From the NCBI RefSeq assembly GCF_016859285.1, contig NC_053417.1, positions 17,374,706-17,438,705 on the forward strand: a stretch of DNA of 64,000 bases, in the 5' to 3' direction. Made by a program: the position numbers and the translations under genes. The stretch's first letter is position 1. Each line of letters begins with the position of its first letter. Positions 27,061 through 53,345 of this stretch are shown here, in pieces. The stretch is from Xiphias gladius. Its lineage: Eukaryota; Chordata; Actinopteri; Istiophoriformes; Xiphiidae. The notes beneath the pieces were generated by a model. That model saw only the letters and a program-made list of their open reading frames with translations. It made no database searches and was not told the origin of the DNA.

Positions 27061-27123
27061 TCAAAATCTTTTCCAGGATTTTTGTCTTCTTTTTTTTTTT
27101 TTTCTCTCTCCTCAGCTCACCGC

Positions 27124-27447
27124 ATGGCAGAGCTTCAACAAACATGTCTGACTGAAGTGGTGGATTTGGGGGGTGAGCGTCCGACCCGCATGACATTCCG
27201 TACATGCCTTCGTATCCTCTCTCCTGCTGCTGAGCAGGTCGGGCATGAGCCGACGGAAAAAGCCACAAAGATCCCAAGTGAGTGTGACGCGGCGGGATGT
27301 TGCTATGAGAGCTGGTTTTGGAATGAGGAGGCTCCACCCATCGCTCCGGACCGTGTGGCTCCCATCCGTCCTGTTGCTGTGAGAGAACCGCTGCCGCTGC
27401 TGCTGCTGCTGCTGCTGCTGCTCGGATGGATCGGATGGGTTTTCTGA
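27124..27447 (+). other. Short ORF ending in CTG-coded poly-leucine, upstream of nuak1-like gene
   Basis: An ATG-initiated frame of 107 codons. A polypyrimidine tract and a CTCAG acceptor-like site lie directly upstream (27090-27117). The C-terminus is PLP, nine leucines, then GWIGWVF and stop: one hydrophobic segment at the very end, as in tail-anchored proteins. Eight CTG codons are uninterrupted. It ends about 180 bases before the kinase ATG. It could be a 5' UTR uORF, an alternative or last exon of another transcript, or chance. I recognise no family, and conservation is unknown. Confidence 0.25.
27397..27420 (+). repeat. (CTG)8 trinucleotide repeat
   Basis: Eight perfect CTG units, preceded by CTGCCG and followed by CTC. 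It lies in the presumed 5' flank or 5' UTR of the NUAK1-like kinase. On the other strand it reads as poly-Gln, poly-Ser or poly-Ala, which accounts for the antisense frames there. Confidence 0.9.
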
Positions 27448-27624
27448 CATTGCCCTTTTTTTTTAAGACATTGAACTAGTTTATAGGTCTGATAACGCTC
27501 TATATGGGCGACGTCTCTGTCACTGACGAGCGCGTCAGCTGCTTCTGTTCCGAGTTTAGAGCAGTTTGGGGATCCCGTCCCAGTGAGCGCCGCCCCCGAC
27601 AGGTGCGCACAGTGCGCAGCGAGG

Positions 27625-40804
<13,180 letters not shown>

Positions 40805-43800
40805 GCCCAAAGACTGATGGAGACATTAGTGTGGTGAAGAATTGGGTTGAACACCAGTTGTTGAATTCACTTTTTGGTGATAATCATTGCATGCCACCCT
40901 GAGTAGACTTACTGAACTCTGGAAAGGTTGCATCTCGAGTACGCGGACTCTCCTGAGCATTGTACTGTCAATGTAGAGCACCATGTCTTGGCATATTTGT
41001 CTGTAATGAATGAAAATTTGTCAATTTAATTGTACTCTGGATGTGAGGCAACACAGAGAGTGACAAGACATTAAGTGGCACCTAAAGGGGATCCAAAATC
41101 TGCCGAATTGTAGAGATCGCACACCTGAATGTGGCAGGATGGCCATTCAGTCTATTTAGGGAACTTACTCTAACCTCACCTGCAGAACAAATCTTCTTTT
41201 TAGATTTTACAGCAGATATCTGTTCAGATGAGCTTTTGAAAATGTGTGTCTGGACGCTGTAATCTGGTAAAGTCAGCACTGCGGGTTTTGGGAACTGATG
41301 AGAGTATAACCAAGTGCCATCTTGGATATGTGAATCGACATATACTAAGTGTGCCAGTAGTGACAACAAACTGTCAAGACATATAGACAGCTCTATTGTG
41401 AGGAAACATTCTGCTAAACTAAACTGTTGTGATACTTCTAACTCTAACACATTACCCTGTTTAGCATTTATAAGTGCTATATGAACATGTAATAAATAGT
41501 TTTTAACTGAAATGTATTTGTAAGCAGATATAAAGAAATATTAAGTGTTTTTGTCAACAATTATAACCTCTCCTATGAAGACACATTATATATCATTACC
41601 ATCGTCTTTTACTATATTGCCATCCATTATCAGTTTAGCCACCGATTGGTGCCCACAGGAGGAGGTATAGTTGTTGTTAACAGACACTTACATCTGCGTA
41701 CAACTACATTATAGTGTGTCATAAACCATTTATCAAATGTTAATATATGGCAAATAAATGTTAATAGAAGGGGTTAAAGTACAGTGTTACCTATCCAACC
41801 ACATGTTACTGAGTATATTTGTACTACACAGTATTACACTGTGCACAATTTGCTCCTTTGCACCAAAAGACGCAGTATGAACAGCGGATGGATCACATTG
41901 CTTTTTAACGTGAAACCACCATCACTGCTGTGGACGTCTAAACATTTGATGTATGCAGTAGTTGTAAACAAGTTTAAATCTGTAATTTTCATACTGTGAG
42001 AAAAGAACTCTGTTCATTTTGTTCAAGCATTTCTTTTTTTCTTTTTTTTCTTGGAAAAAATAAATTATGTGGATCTGAATATTTTCCAGTTGTTTCCTTC
42101 TTTCTCTTTTTGGACCCGAGCATTGTGCAATATGGAGAATTTGAGAAACGTTGCTTTCAAAAGACAAAAAGCTGTCCATTAAAATAATTCCAAGGGTCCC
42201 ATGTCTCCATAAACACAGAGCTGTGTTTACCCTGAAGACTGTTTTCTTTATAGGCCGTGTACTTAAATAAGAGTGCATTTGAGAAAAGAAAGAACTCAGC
42301 ATCATGTGAAAATATTTCATGAACTCTCTTCACTTCAGGTTAAATTTACATTTTATTGGATCATTTTGTATAAAGAGAAGGATGAATAGATCAACTGTGC
42401 AAAACTACATGTTGGAAAAAGTAAGCAATGGAGGATTGACTATGACGACTACATGCTTTCCCTTTTGTTTCCTTTATCGGCTTTCGCTAAATACTTTTCT
42501 AAACACAGTCCTCATGTTTTGCAAGCCTCCCCTCTGTCAAATGGAGAGGGCCCATCATCGTTGTGAGGTAAAAGCCCCATATCTCCAGGTTTGGGGATTT
42601 TAATGCTTTAAGACATATTTAAGGATTACATTTTCCTCTATGGCTTTATAAAATTCTCCAACCTTTATGACTCATGAAATCATTTCAAAAGTTTTTAGAT
42701 ACTGTCACTGGTCCTTATTTCCCTAAAAGTTGCTTTTTCAGACATATACGTTTTTCACAGCGTTAAGATGAAACAAAGCCAAGCTCACTAGCAGGTCTTG
42801 TTTAGATTTGGAGAATTCTGGTATGGCTGATATAAACATAGGGATTACTTTATACCACCCACTGGAATTTTTTTAACTCGTTTAAGTGTTCTTGTTGCAA
42901 TACATAGTCTGATGACTTTAATGTTAATGGCTGATTGATGGCTGAAAAGCAATTTGTTCATTTGCCCATTGGTGAATGAAGTCCAGAGCAGAAGTCTGAT
43001 GATGACATTTCAAAACAGTTGCTGTCTCCCGTCAGTCACACAGGGACCATTCACTTACATAACGGCTGCCATTTATATCTGTTCAGCTAATATTTACAAT
43101 GCATGCACTCTAAAAACCCACTGCACACTACCTGCTGAGCGCCAAACAGCAAATACACACAGTTACTGACTAGCTGGTGATGTTAGAACATATAGCAGCT
43201 AAAGGAATATTTCCATCAGGAGTTAGAGTTAAATACAGAATTAAAAAAGAGTGAATATTGGGCTTACGCTCACCAGGTGACCATTAAACACAACTACAAA
43301 TGAAGGTTTTGCTGCTCCATAACTGAAGGATGTGTAAAGAAGCAACTGTTTGCTGACAAGTTATCAACATATAAGATGCTGACATGTCAATGTTGTGTTT
43401 GCTACTTGTTTCTGCTGCCCCTAAGTGGCCAAAATTTTACTGCAGCTCCATAACTGCCACTGAGTGGATCTTGAAGTGATTTTGTTCATCAACGTCTGTT
43501 TCCGAGGGAAAGATCAAAATTTGAACTTCAGTGTTTTTTGTGGTGATCCCCTTCTGTTACCTCAGATTTGTTAAACTTAAACAAAAAGACCTATTTGGAC
43601 CGGTTAAAAAGAAGGTGGACTATGACCTAAAGGGACAAACTCGTACTTCACCGCTGTACACAATAAAGATGTAAATACAGGCAGCAAACCTTATGAAATC
43701 CTGGTCATCAATAGATATTTATATATTGGGGATGTATATTATTCTAAAAAACCTTTCTGTTTTTTGTTGTTTGATATACCAGGTTCATCACCATCTGCAC

Positions 43801-46800
43801 TTCACAGCTATGAAATCTCATGGGTACAAAAATGAAAGATGCACCCAGTTATAGAATGTATTTTGAAATATCCCTTTAAAAATCCCGGATTTGTCTCATA
43901 ATGTATTTATTATTGGCTTCAAACAACAGATTATGCTGAATTTAATATCATAAAAAGTTGAGAAAGAGATCTGGTAATTGGAGAAGAATCCATCTACAGG
44001 GAGAAAAATGTGGGGAAATATCTTTAGCTCTTCCAAATATCCAAATTACCAATTAATTCACCTCAATTTTGCCACAGAATCTATTGATCTCCTATTTTGA
44101 GATACAAAATAAAGTTACTTTCAAGTCCAAATTGTGATTTGTGTTCCCAAAGGACTTTGGCACTTACAGTCATATGGTGTGGGATTGTCCTTCTGTCTAT
44201 ACATTCTCGAAAGAGGTGACAGGTGGGTTAATGGGGAGAAATATTTTATTAATAATTGATGATTCTGTTGGACAGTTGAAGTGGACAAGGGTTACGACTT
44301 TTGCAGGAAATTATGATGTTGCTTCTTTATACTTTTATTCCCGCCATAATTCAGGGGCTAACATTGTAATTTTTACTCAACAACGTTTATTTTACAGCTA
44401 TAGTTACTAGTTACTTTTGAGTTTAAGATTTTACCTCAATCAAAATTATCTTACGACCCCTCAGATTTATCTTTTTACGTAAGTAATAGATCTGAGTACT
44501 TCTTCCACCACTGATGGAAAGAAACTGCCTCAGCAATTGCGCACCACACGAATCCCAAGTCTGGAGTGTATCTGGACAGGGAGATGCAACAGCTTTTAAT
44601 ACTTCTACTACTTCCGCCTTTTCGTGTCGTGTTTTAAGGTTGTGTTTTTTAATGGAAATTTGAACTGCGAGCAGTTTTGAACAGTAAGCTGTATGATCCC
44701 AGTAATGGTCTCCTTCATTGAGGAGCTTGAGAAACTAAACGAAGACTTCGCTTTAATAGTCAGAGGAGGATAACTGTAGAGTAAAAGCAGCTTAAAGCAT
44801 CTAAGTTATGTGTGGGTGTCCCGTTAATCATATTGACAGTTTCCCTACGCAGCATGGACTCAATGGCCAAGGACTTTAAAGAAGTTGAAGTATTCCAAAT
44901 ATCTGTAATAATTACTGATTCACAGTTAAGACTTACTGGCCAAGAGGCTTTTCTTCCTGTTCCGTCACATGTGGATAAAGTACCATTGAGTGAACAAAAG
45001 CAGCCAGACTTTACTGGTTTTTAGGCTGCTTACTGGGGCTCAGGCAGTTAGGGCACAGTAGCATTATGACAGAGAAATCCTTCATTACCCTTATGCTTTG
45101 GGTATATTCGTCCTTGAATCTGGTTTTTTAGAGCATGCAGGCCCCAGAGTTGGAAGAAGCAGTCACATACAACAAGAACAGTACTCCATGAAAAGTCCTG
45201 TATTTGTATTCCATCACTGTAAAAAGAGACGTATTTGCAGGAAAACGTACTCAACTAAAAACGATGTGGAAAATGACTTCTTTTACTGTGAGACTTTACA
45301 GAAATGTCGTGCTTTGACCCCTAAGAACTATTTACATGTTGTACCTACTCTAACAAATCCATATACTGGCTAGTTTAACTCTAGCAAATCAAGTAGGACT
45401 CTTTACTAACTACACTGAAGGCAAAAGAAATGAGAATTACAATACAGTATAATATAGAAAGGCAGGTTAATGGAAAGTAGGTAATATTTGTATGCAGCTT
45501 TGTGTGTACATGTGTAATGGATGTACAGTATGTCCTAATCGACATGAGCATGTTTCATTATGTACATGTGAGTAAGTATTTATGAGTATATGTATATGCA
45601 TATTGATATGTTTGTATGTTGGTATGTGTATGTTTTTTATTTATTTATTTTTATTCTATTCTATTCCCTTGTCTGTATATTTTTAGTTGTTGTTTAGACC
45701 ACAGAATTTTGTTTATACAGTAAAATCAATACAATAAAATGGAAATCAGTAGCACCTCAAATTACACTTAACAATACTCGAATAAATACATTTTGTTACT
45801 ATACCTCATATGGCCCCTTCCCTGACTCCTTTTTCACCATTACTCTAAATTCAGGCTAATTCCTTTTTTTTTTTTTTTAAATTATCTGTAAACATTTTGT
45901 CTTTATTTCTGCTCACTGTAATCAATTTCATCTTGACACATCTCCTTTACAGTCCTCAACAAAACATCTTCCGCAGCAAAAATTCAAATATATCAACGTA
46001 AATATCCCAGTTCACCTTTACTTACCGCTTTTATTTTTTCTGATCTTTTTGTTGCATAGTTTTAACAATCCCTATACAACAGAAAGTTACTTTTCAATCA
46101 AGGACCTTGGGCCCAGAAATACGGTCATATCATATTGACCACACGGAGAAAAGCAACCACTTGGCCCGGTCAGATAACAATTCTGATGTCAGTTGCTTGG
46201 GCTTCTGAGGTTATCTGACCATACAAGAGCTACAAGAGCTAATATTATGCATTATATATGTATGTAAATGTTATTGGCCGAGTATTTGTTCTGCATGTGA
46301 CAAACTGAACTGAACCAGAGAATATCACACATATCTTCTAGAGACAGATTTGTCTTTTATCTGGAGACTTTAGACAAATGTATTGCTCCAGCTCACATCA
46401 CAAACTCCTGCTGACATAGCCCAAAATCATCCAGTCATACCAATGATAATATTTCTGGAGACGTTCAACCTTCTTTGTCGGGATACAAACACTTCTGGAT
46501 GCACATCCTAAATTTCGGAGACAACTTTATCATCATAGATAGAGAACATCTTTGACATGATGAACAGTCTTCTGGTTTCCCTCTGTTCGTGTTCATCTCT
46601 GGTTTTGAAACTTCGAACCAAGTTTAGCACAAAAGTTATGACAAAGATAAAACAGTACTTAGTTGAGCACGTGGTAAAGCAGAGCACCTGTTTTAGTGGA
46701 TCACTTACTGTAAATTGAACCCTAAAGAATTGAGCGACAGTGTCATCTTGTGGCCATTTGATGTAGCTGCCCCAAGGGCAAAAGTTTTACTGATCAATTT

Positions 46801-48711
46801 TTTTTGTGAGGCATGGTAGCATATATAGTAAGGGCTAAGTTGCAGTAAAAATTATGTGTGGAGGAAATTATTGATAATGGACAAATGGAGGTCTGGTCCT
46901 TCAAGATAAAGGTGTATTTATACTACAATTAGTTAAAATGGCTACAAAGAGACACAAAACAACCACGAACATGCACAAAACAACCACAAAAAGACACAAA
47001 ATTACAACAAAGGGAGATTGAGGAAGACTGCAGTAAGAAATGTAGAAAAACTGGGACTTATTTTTACTGGCGCTCCTTTAGTTCATAAATAGACTAGGTG
47101 TGTCTACATTTTGTTTTATTGTTCTACCGGGTGCTGAATGAGCTTATGGGTGTGTTTTTAAGGAAGAAAATTTTCTTATAGTTTTCTTATTCTAAATCTA
47201 TCCTACTTTTTCAGTTAGGTTTGCTCTTACGAGTGTTCCAAACCCTTTGAACCCTACAAACCTGTAGTCAATTGTTTGCATTTGTGAGTGTTTTTATTAC
47301 CAAACATGTTAGCCGAAAAGTAAAAAGAAGAATTTCACATATCACAACTTTAATCCCTGCTGTCAAAAATCTAATTTTGCAGCATGTGTCAGAAGTCATA
47401 CTAGAGGACCTGTAACAAGTGGAAGGCTAATTTTTTTTTGGCATTAATGTTGCAGACATATAATTTGTATTATTAATAAATGATTAAGTTGACTGCTGAA
47501 ATATTATGCTAAAGAGCTGCATAAGGTCAAATGTGGCTGTTATTGACATTTTTGATGTATTATATATTATTGATCGACTTTTAAAACCTGTGGTAGTTTC
47601 TGCAGGAACACAGGCCAAATAGGTATTTCAAATTCATTTTCTGTTTACGTACTATTACATCTTGATCTTAATGAGAAATCATGTTCTTTTAACTATAATA
47701 TGCACTGACAGTCATCAACCGTTCATTCTCAAATACAGATCTAATGAACCAGGGTCAATCCAGCAACCGTGACAGGAAGTTGTGATGTGAGCTTGTTCAA
47801 ATGTTTTTCTGCACATATGAAAATTTGATAATACGAAAATATCTGTTTTCTGACTTCGAGGTTATAAAATGTACTTACTCGCTTTGTTGTAAACTGATAA
47901 TAATGAGTTCTGGAGAAACCCCCGATTCTGTCATTTTAAGTCAAATAATGCAAATTCCCCGTAATACACAATCACTCATTCACCCTTTAATTTTCAAGTT
48001 TAATTTATGCAGGCTACCATGTGAGAGAAAGGTCTTCATATATTCCAGTATCTAATTCAACATTAGCAATCTAATGTTGTGGAGTTGGAGCCATGTTGAG
48101 CTATGACTGTTGGGTGGTTTAATGTATAACACTGTGTCATATTATCAACAATCACATTTTTACGGAAAATCTCCAAAGTAACCAGTAACTATGTTTTGTG
48201 CACACAAAAAAAAAACATGCCCTTCTCAAAATTTAGCGGTTGGTTTTTTTTTGATTAAGTTGTTAGTCAAGATTAGAAATAAGAAGGATATTAGGTATTT
48301 ACTTTTTTGTCAAGATTATTAAATTGTCATAATATCAGGACCCTTGTGTTTTCAACAATATGTTTCAATAGGTATTGTCTTTTCTGAAATCTTGTGCTTT
48401 CAAATTAAGTTTTCTGCTTTGTTGATTTGTCTATTGCAATTCTGATGTGGTTTTCACTTCTGTTAGTTGGTTTTCTGAAATGTTTTTGTTGTTCAATCAA
48501 TCAGAATAGACCTTTACTATCAGGACAGTTGCCACTCCAATACGTATGATTAAGACACAAAAACTGGGTATTCTTTAAACCCAAGTCTTTTGTGCATGTC
48601 TACCCTGATCAGCTGTATTAAAACAACATCATCGGTGTCCTGCATTATCAACCACATCAGAACAACATCAAAAAACATAAGTTTGCAGATACAACCACTG
48701 ACAGCTTAAAA
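40805..48711. other. NUAK1-like 3' UTR and spacer before samhd1 cluster
   Basis: The first several hundred bases after the stop are probably 3' UTR; an AATAAA lies at 41491-41496. The rest is A/T-rich with no recognisable exon on either strand. A CAACCACAAAAAGACACAAAA-type short tandem near 46960-47000 resembles a common fish simple repeat. Frames at 44141-44410, 45098-45373 and 47801-48055 show no domain. Confidence 0.6.
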
Positions 48712-51700
48712 ATGCCAAAGACAACATTGTCACTGGAGCTACCGTCAAACTACGAGAAATGTGGAGTGACGGAAGTGTGTCAGTACCTGAAGGAGCTGGA
48801 AGTTAAATTAAGAGGTTGGTTTTCTACTTTGGTAGATTAAATCTATGGTTAGTGTTAGTAGTACTCCTGACTGGCCTATATAATTAAGCCAGTTGAAAAC
48901 TGCTTTAAATCAAAGCTTTCCCTATGCTTCTGTGTTGTGGAGTATGAAGGCTAATATCGGGGCTACTTGCCATAATAAATACCATGTATTACAGGACTGC
49001 TATTAAGTGTTTCCTCTTTTCTACAGACAAAGACATCACTGGTATAAGGCTGAAAAATCTCACAGAAGCTGAACAGATGGAACTGGGCATACGGTGAGTG
49101 GCTCCCCTTGTTAAACCAGGTTGTAATGCCTAGAAAATCAGAACAATTATGCATAGAAGGAAGTATGTAAAAAGCAAATTCCTCTGAAGTGGTGGCACTA
49201 ATTTGGTGCAACAACCACCTTACTGTATTCCTTTCTGAATTTTAACGAACCTCACCTTTCTCTCTTCAACTCACTCAATACTATGCTCTTATGTGGGGTT
49301 TTTTTTGTTTTTTGTTTTTTTGTTATTTTGCAACTTGGTGAAAATCCTAAAATCCTGCACAGTATCAGTAAGCCACATATCGGAGAACAAGCCAATGTAA
49401 TATAAATTGTACCTAATTATACATCACACTACATATATAGATGAAGAATAAACAATAACAATTGTCAAATAAACAGGGGAGTGTGTAAGATGCTTGGGTC
49501 AGTGAATGAACCTTCACAACCAAATAATAAGGACTGTGCATGTTTACTCTCTATTGTTGAGTCAATTGTCAGTGTACAGCGGAAGAGAGATGGGAAGCAG
49601 AAAAAAATTAAAATGAGATAAACTGCAGTATGAAATGAAGAAAGACTAGTTCACTGAACTCTCAAGATAAATTTAGTTGTTTTACGAGTGATCTATTAGA
49701 TAATAACTGGACTGGGTGTGTCTAACTTTTTTTGTTCTATTGTCTTCTGCCAGGTGTTTAATGATTCCATCCACGGGCATGTGGAGTTACACCCAGTTCT
49801 CGTCAAAATCATAGACACACTTCAGTTCCAGAGACTTCTGGAATGTTTTCAAATAAACACAGCTATGTGTTTAATGGTAATACCAATTCATATTAAAAGG
49901 GAAGATCGATTTGCTGTAAAACACCTTATAAAACAATCAAATAAAAGTAAATGCATTGCATGCTTTAGTAGACATTGTGAAATAAATTGTGTGTGTGTGT
50001 GTGATATATATGTTCATACAGGGTGGTTGTACTTAGCAGGAGAGCTTGCACAAGCTCTGAAAACAAGGCGGCCCGAACTCGACATCACTGACAGAGACAT
50101 CCTTTGTGTGCAAATTGCAGGTCTTTGCCACGACCTGGGTAACTATCCACAAACTGTCAAATAAAAGCTGGTGATGATTAAATGGCCAGGGATGAAACAG
50201 GCTTTAACATTCAAAGGCTGGTCTCTAATGAAGGCAGAAAATAAAAACTTGTGCACCGGTTCACATGATAATGCACAATATACAAGTCTCTTCTTAACAA
50301 AACTACTGTTCTCCTTTATGTGTTGAGCTATTGCCAATTAAAACTCAACAAGAAGGGTGAAAGAAGCCTTTAATGTCAAATATTTGCAGCGCATTTTGAA
50401 TTTCATTGAGAGCAGCTTAACATCAAGAGGAAGAATGGTTAAGTGGAAGGCACAGAAAAGCAAAGAACTAGTTCATATGACATGTTGTCTGACCAAATCA
50501 GAAGGCAAAAGTGTTTATAACTGCTCTCAACGGCCACACTTGAAGGCAGGGTGCAGTGCCAGTCAGAGAGTAGGGTGGGACACAATAATCACTTAAATAT
50601 AAAATAATGGCATACATTTTCAGACGGTTTCTCCTTGAAGGCATTTAAAGTGGTGCACTCGTTTGTACACAAGACAAGTGACTCCCTCGTTCACTCATTC
50701 ACTGCCTTAGTAGTTTCCTCTAAAGTGCACAGTAAATCAATAGTTCAGAAACTTATCATAGCCAGTATGAATCATCACTGACAGGTATAAAGTCAAATTT
50801 TGATGGAAATTTGGTTGAAATTTGCGATACATTTGGATGGAAACTTGGCTAGTTTTTTTTTTTTTTTTTTTTAATCCACAGTACAGAGCTGTGATTATGA
50901 CAACCATTATGCTGTTGTGTTGCAAAAATGTACTTTATCCAGAATTTATCAAAACAACACATGAACATGGAGGAAATGTTGAATTTGCATTAACAGCAAA
51001 CAATAATAGTAAAGGCCTGTCTCTTCCACTAGCCTTTTTTAAATAAAACATGTCTGATGAGATATAATCAAAAATGGCTCACTTTACAGGTCACACAGAG
51101 TCATGATTGGGTTATTTTATACTTATTTCTCCATATTTAGGACATGGACCCTTTTCCCATCTGTTTGATGGAATGTTCATCCCCAAAGCACATCCAGATA
51201 AAAATTGGAAGGTAAGAAACAATGAAACTATTAACAAAGGCATGAACAAGTCAGCGATTAGTTTTTAAGGTGGCAGCAAAAAGAGTAATGTAATTTAGTG
51301 CACTTCAGCTAGAAACACTGTTGCTTGGTTTTATGGCAGAGGCATGCAAAACTACTAATGGAAAAGAAATCCTCCAAAAAGAGTTTGGTGTGTTATGTGA
51401 TGTTGTCTTCGTCCTTCACACACACCAACCAACATACTGTGGGTCGCTCTCAATGTACAGTATGGGGAGACTGACAGAGGTGAAGAGGTAAGATATCTGG
51501 TTTAGGGGCAGCAGGGAGAAGCAGGCCATATGCACTACAAGGCACACGGTCATTATGCAAGTTATGCCCACAGACCTGTCACCTGGCGCACATGAGAGAC
51601 AAGACAAGCATCCCATTCTAAGTATCCCGTCACGTTTTGGAAAAGATCATTTCTTTCTACTGGAGTCACTTGATTTTCACTTTGAAAATGTGACCATGCA

Positions 51701-52277
51701 CATTATCATATTAATATATTACTGTAACGAGTCAGTGTATCTTGCAGCATGAGGATGCTTCATTAGACATGTTTGATCACCTGGTGAAATGTAATGATCT
51801 GGAGCCGGCGATGGAGCAACACGGCCTGGAGCTGCCAGATGACATGCTCTTCATCAAGGAGATGATTGGAGGAGCTCTGGAGACTAACGCCGCTCAAAGA
51901 GAGGACATACCAGTCAGTCCGGAATGTGTGAATTGTTTGAAATTAGACAGTATCATCATTGCTGCAGCAGCCAATTTCTAATGCCACTATTGCACTGTCA
52001 TCTCAGCAGTTGCTGTATAAAAGTCGAGGCAAGGACAAGTCCTTCCTCTATGAAATTGTGGCCAACAAAACAAATAGTATTGATGTGGACAAGTTTGACT
52101 ACTTTGCCAGGTGGGCCTTGTTGAACAGCTACTGTTGAATAATTCACTTTTTTATGTAGAGTACAATATATTATTTCCCCTGTAATTGTGGTTTAACTTT
52201 GTTAAAATCACAAAGGTTTCAACTTCTTATAGCAACTGCTGTATTGGAATTGAAAAAAAAAAAAATTCAAAATTAAA

Positions 52278-52480
52278 AAAAAATTTGGCTCCGGCTGTAT
52301 AGCGGGGTTGGTAGTTTGAACCCCAGCTCCTCCTACCCATATGTCGAAGTGTCCTTGAACACTGAACCGCAAATTGTTCCCAATGGGCAGGCCAGTGCCT
52401 TGCATGGCAGCGCTGCTGCCACAGATGCGTGAGTGTGTGAATGGGTGAATAGTAAAGTGCTTTGTCCATTAACGTAGAAA
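52278..52480 (+). repeat. Teleost SINE-like repeat in copy A
   Basis: Contains GGTAGTTTGAACCCCAGCTC, GAAGTGTCCTTGAACACTGAA and GTGTGTGAATGGGTGAATAG, in the order I recall for an abundant fish SINE with a tRNA-like B box. An A-rich stretch precedes it. It sits in the shortened region where the middle samhd1 exons should lie. Confidence 0.6.
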
Positions 52481-53054
52481 ATATGTAGGGTACATGTCAT
52501 TATGAAGGTCTGTAACTGGGCAGACCTACATCATAATTTTGGAAAAAGCTCCATTTTCCACCCAAACATTTATAAACTCTTAAAGTTTTGCAAAAGCTCA
52601 TTGTTTGCCAAAACATAAGTAAACTGTGGTAAATTTTTAGTCTAATTACTTTCAACTCAATTTTCTTAAACTGTTAGGTTTGGATGATTATCATTGATTT
52701 AGAAGATGTTTCCAAACATCCGTTGTGGCATAATTTACTTGTAAAAACAAGCTTATCTCTCATCCTTCTCTTCTAGATCCCTCCTATAAACGATAATACA
52801 GGAGGGGACCCCATCAGTTACGTATATTTCTACAGCAAGTCACCCCCTACCAAAGCATGGCTTTACACACAGCAGGTCAGATATAAAGACATGACAACAC
52901 ATTTTTAAAATTTTAATCTTTATTTGCATGAGCTGTATGTTCCTTGTGTGTATTTCTTCATAAGGAAACATCTGTTACATCTTTATCCTAAAATTTATGC
53001 TGCTATTATTCTTACTGCTGCTGTTAGTCTGGATGATGCCAAGAAGCAGTTTGG

Positions 53055-53110
53055 CCTGTGGTGCAAAAATAATTAAATTAATTAATTAATTAATTAATTA
53101 AATAATTAGA
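53055..53110. repeat. (AATT)n tetranucleotide repeat
   Basis: About ten AATT units, slightly impure at the ends. Self-complementary. Confidence 0.9.
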
Positions 53111-53189
53111 TACAGTATGTTACATCTTACCAAAGCTCCAGGATCCAATTGCAGTTCTGTTACTCTCTGATCTTGGATTTGAAGTTAGT

Positions 53190-53345
53190 GCAGGGCTGCA
53201 GCTAATGATTATTTTCAAAATCAATTAATATGCATATTATTTTCTTGATTAATCAACTAATCGGTTGGTCTATAGATGTAAGAAAACAGGGGGAAAAGCC
53301 TATAACTACTTCTTAAAGCCTATTTACTATCACACAAGACAAAGA
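53190..53345. repeat. Interspersed repeat fragment
   Basis: Contains GGGCTGCAGCTAATGATTAT, then TCTTGATTAATCAACTAATCGG and GGTCTATAGATGTAAGAAAA. This is the layout of a very common fish element built on the GATTAATCGATTAG palindrome. Non-coding. Class from memory. Confidence 0.55.

Noticed and set aside
27583-27624. Extension of the NUAK1-like start to 27583
   Set aside because: The codon at 27583 is GTG. The first ATG in frame is at 27625 and has a good context.
46100-47050. Short tandem CAACCACAAAAAGACACAAAA-like units considered as a CRISPR-like array
   Set aside because: Units are impure, have no regular spacers, and the organism is a vertebrate. It is an ordinary simple repeat.
52010-52110. 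Copy A exon 8 as evidence of a functional samhd1 gene
   Set aside because: The exon itself is well preserved, but the next available exon joins out of frame and the middle catalytic exons are missing.
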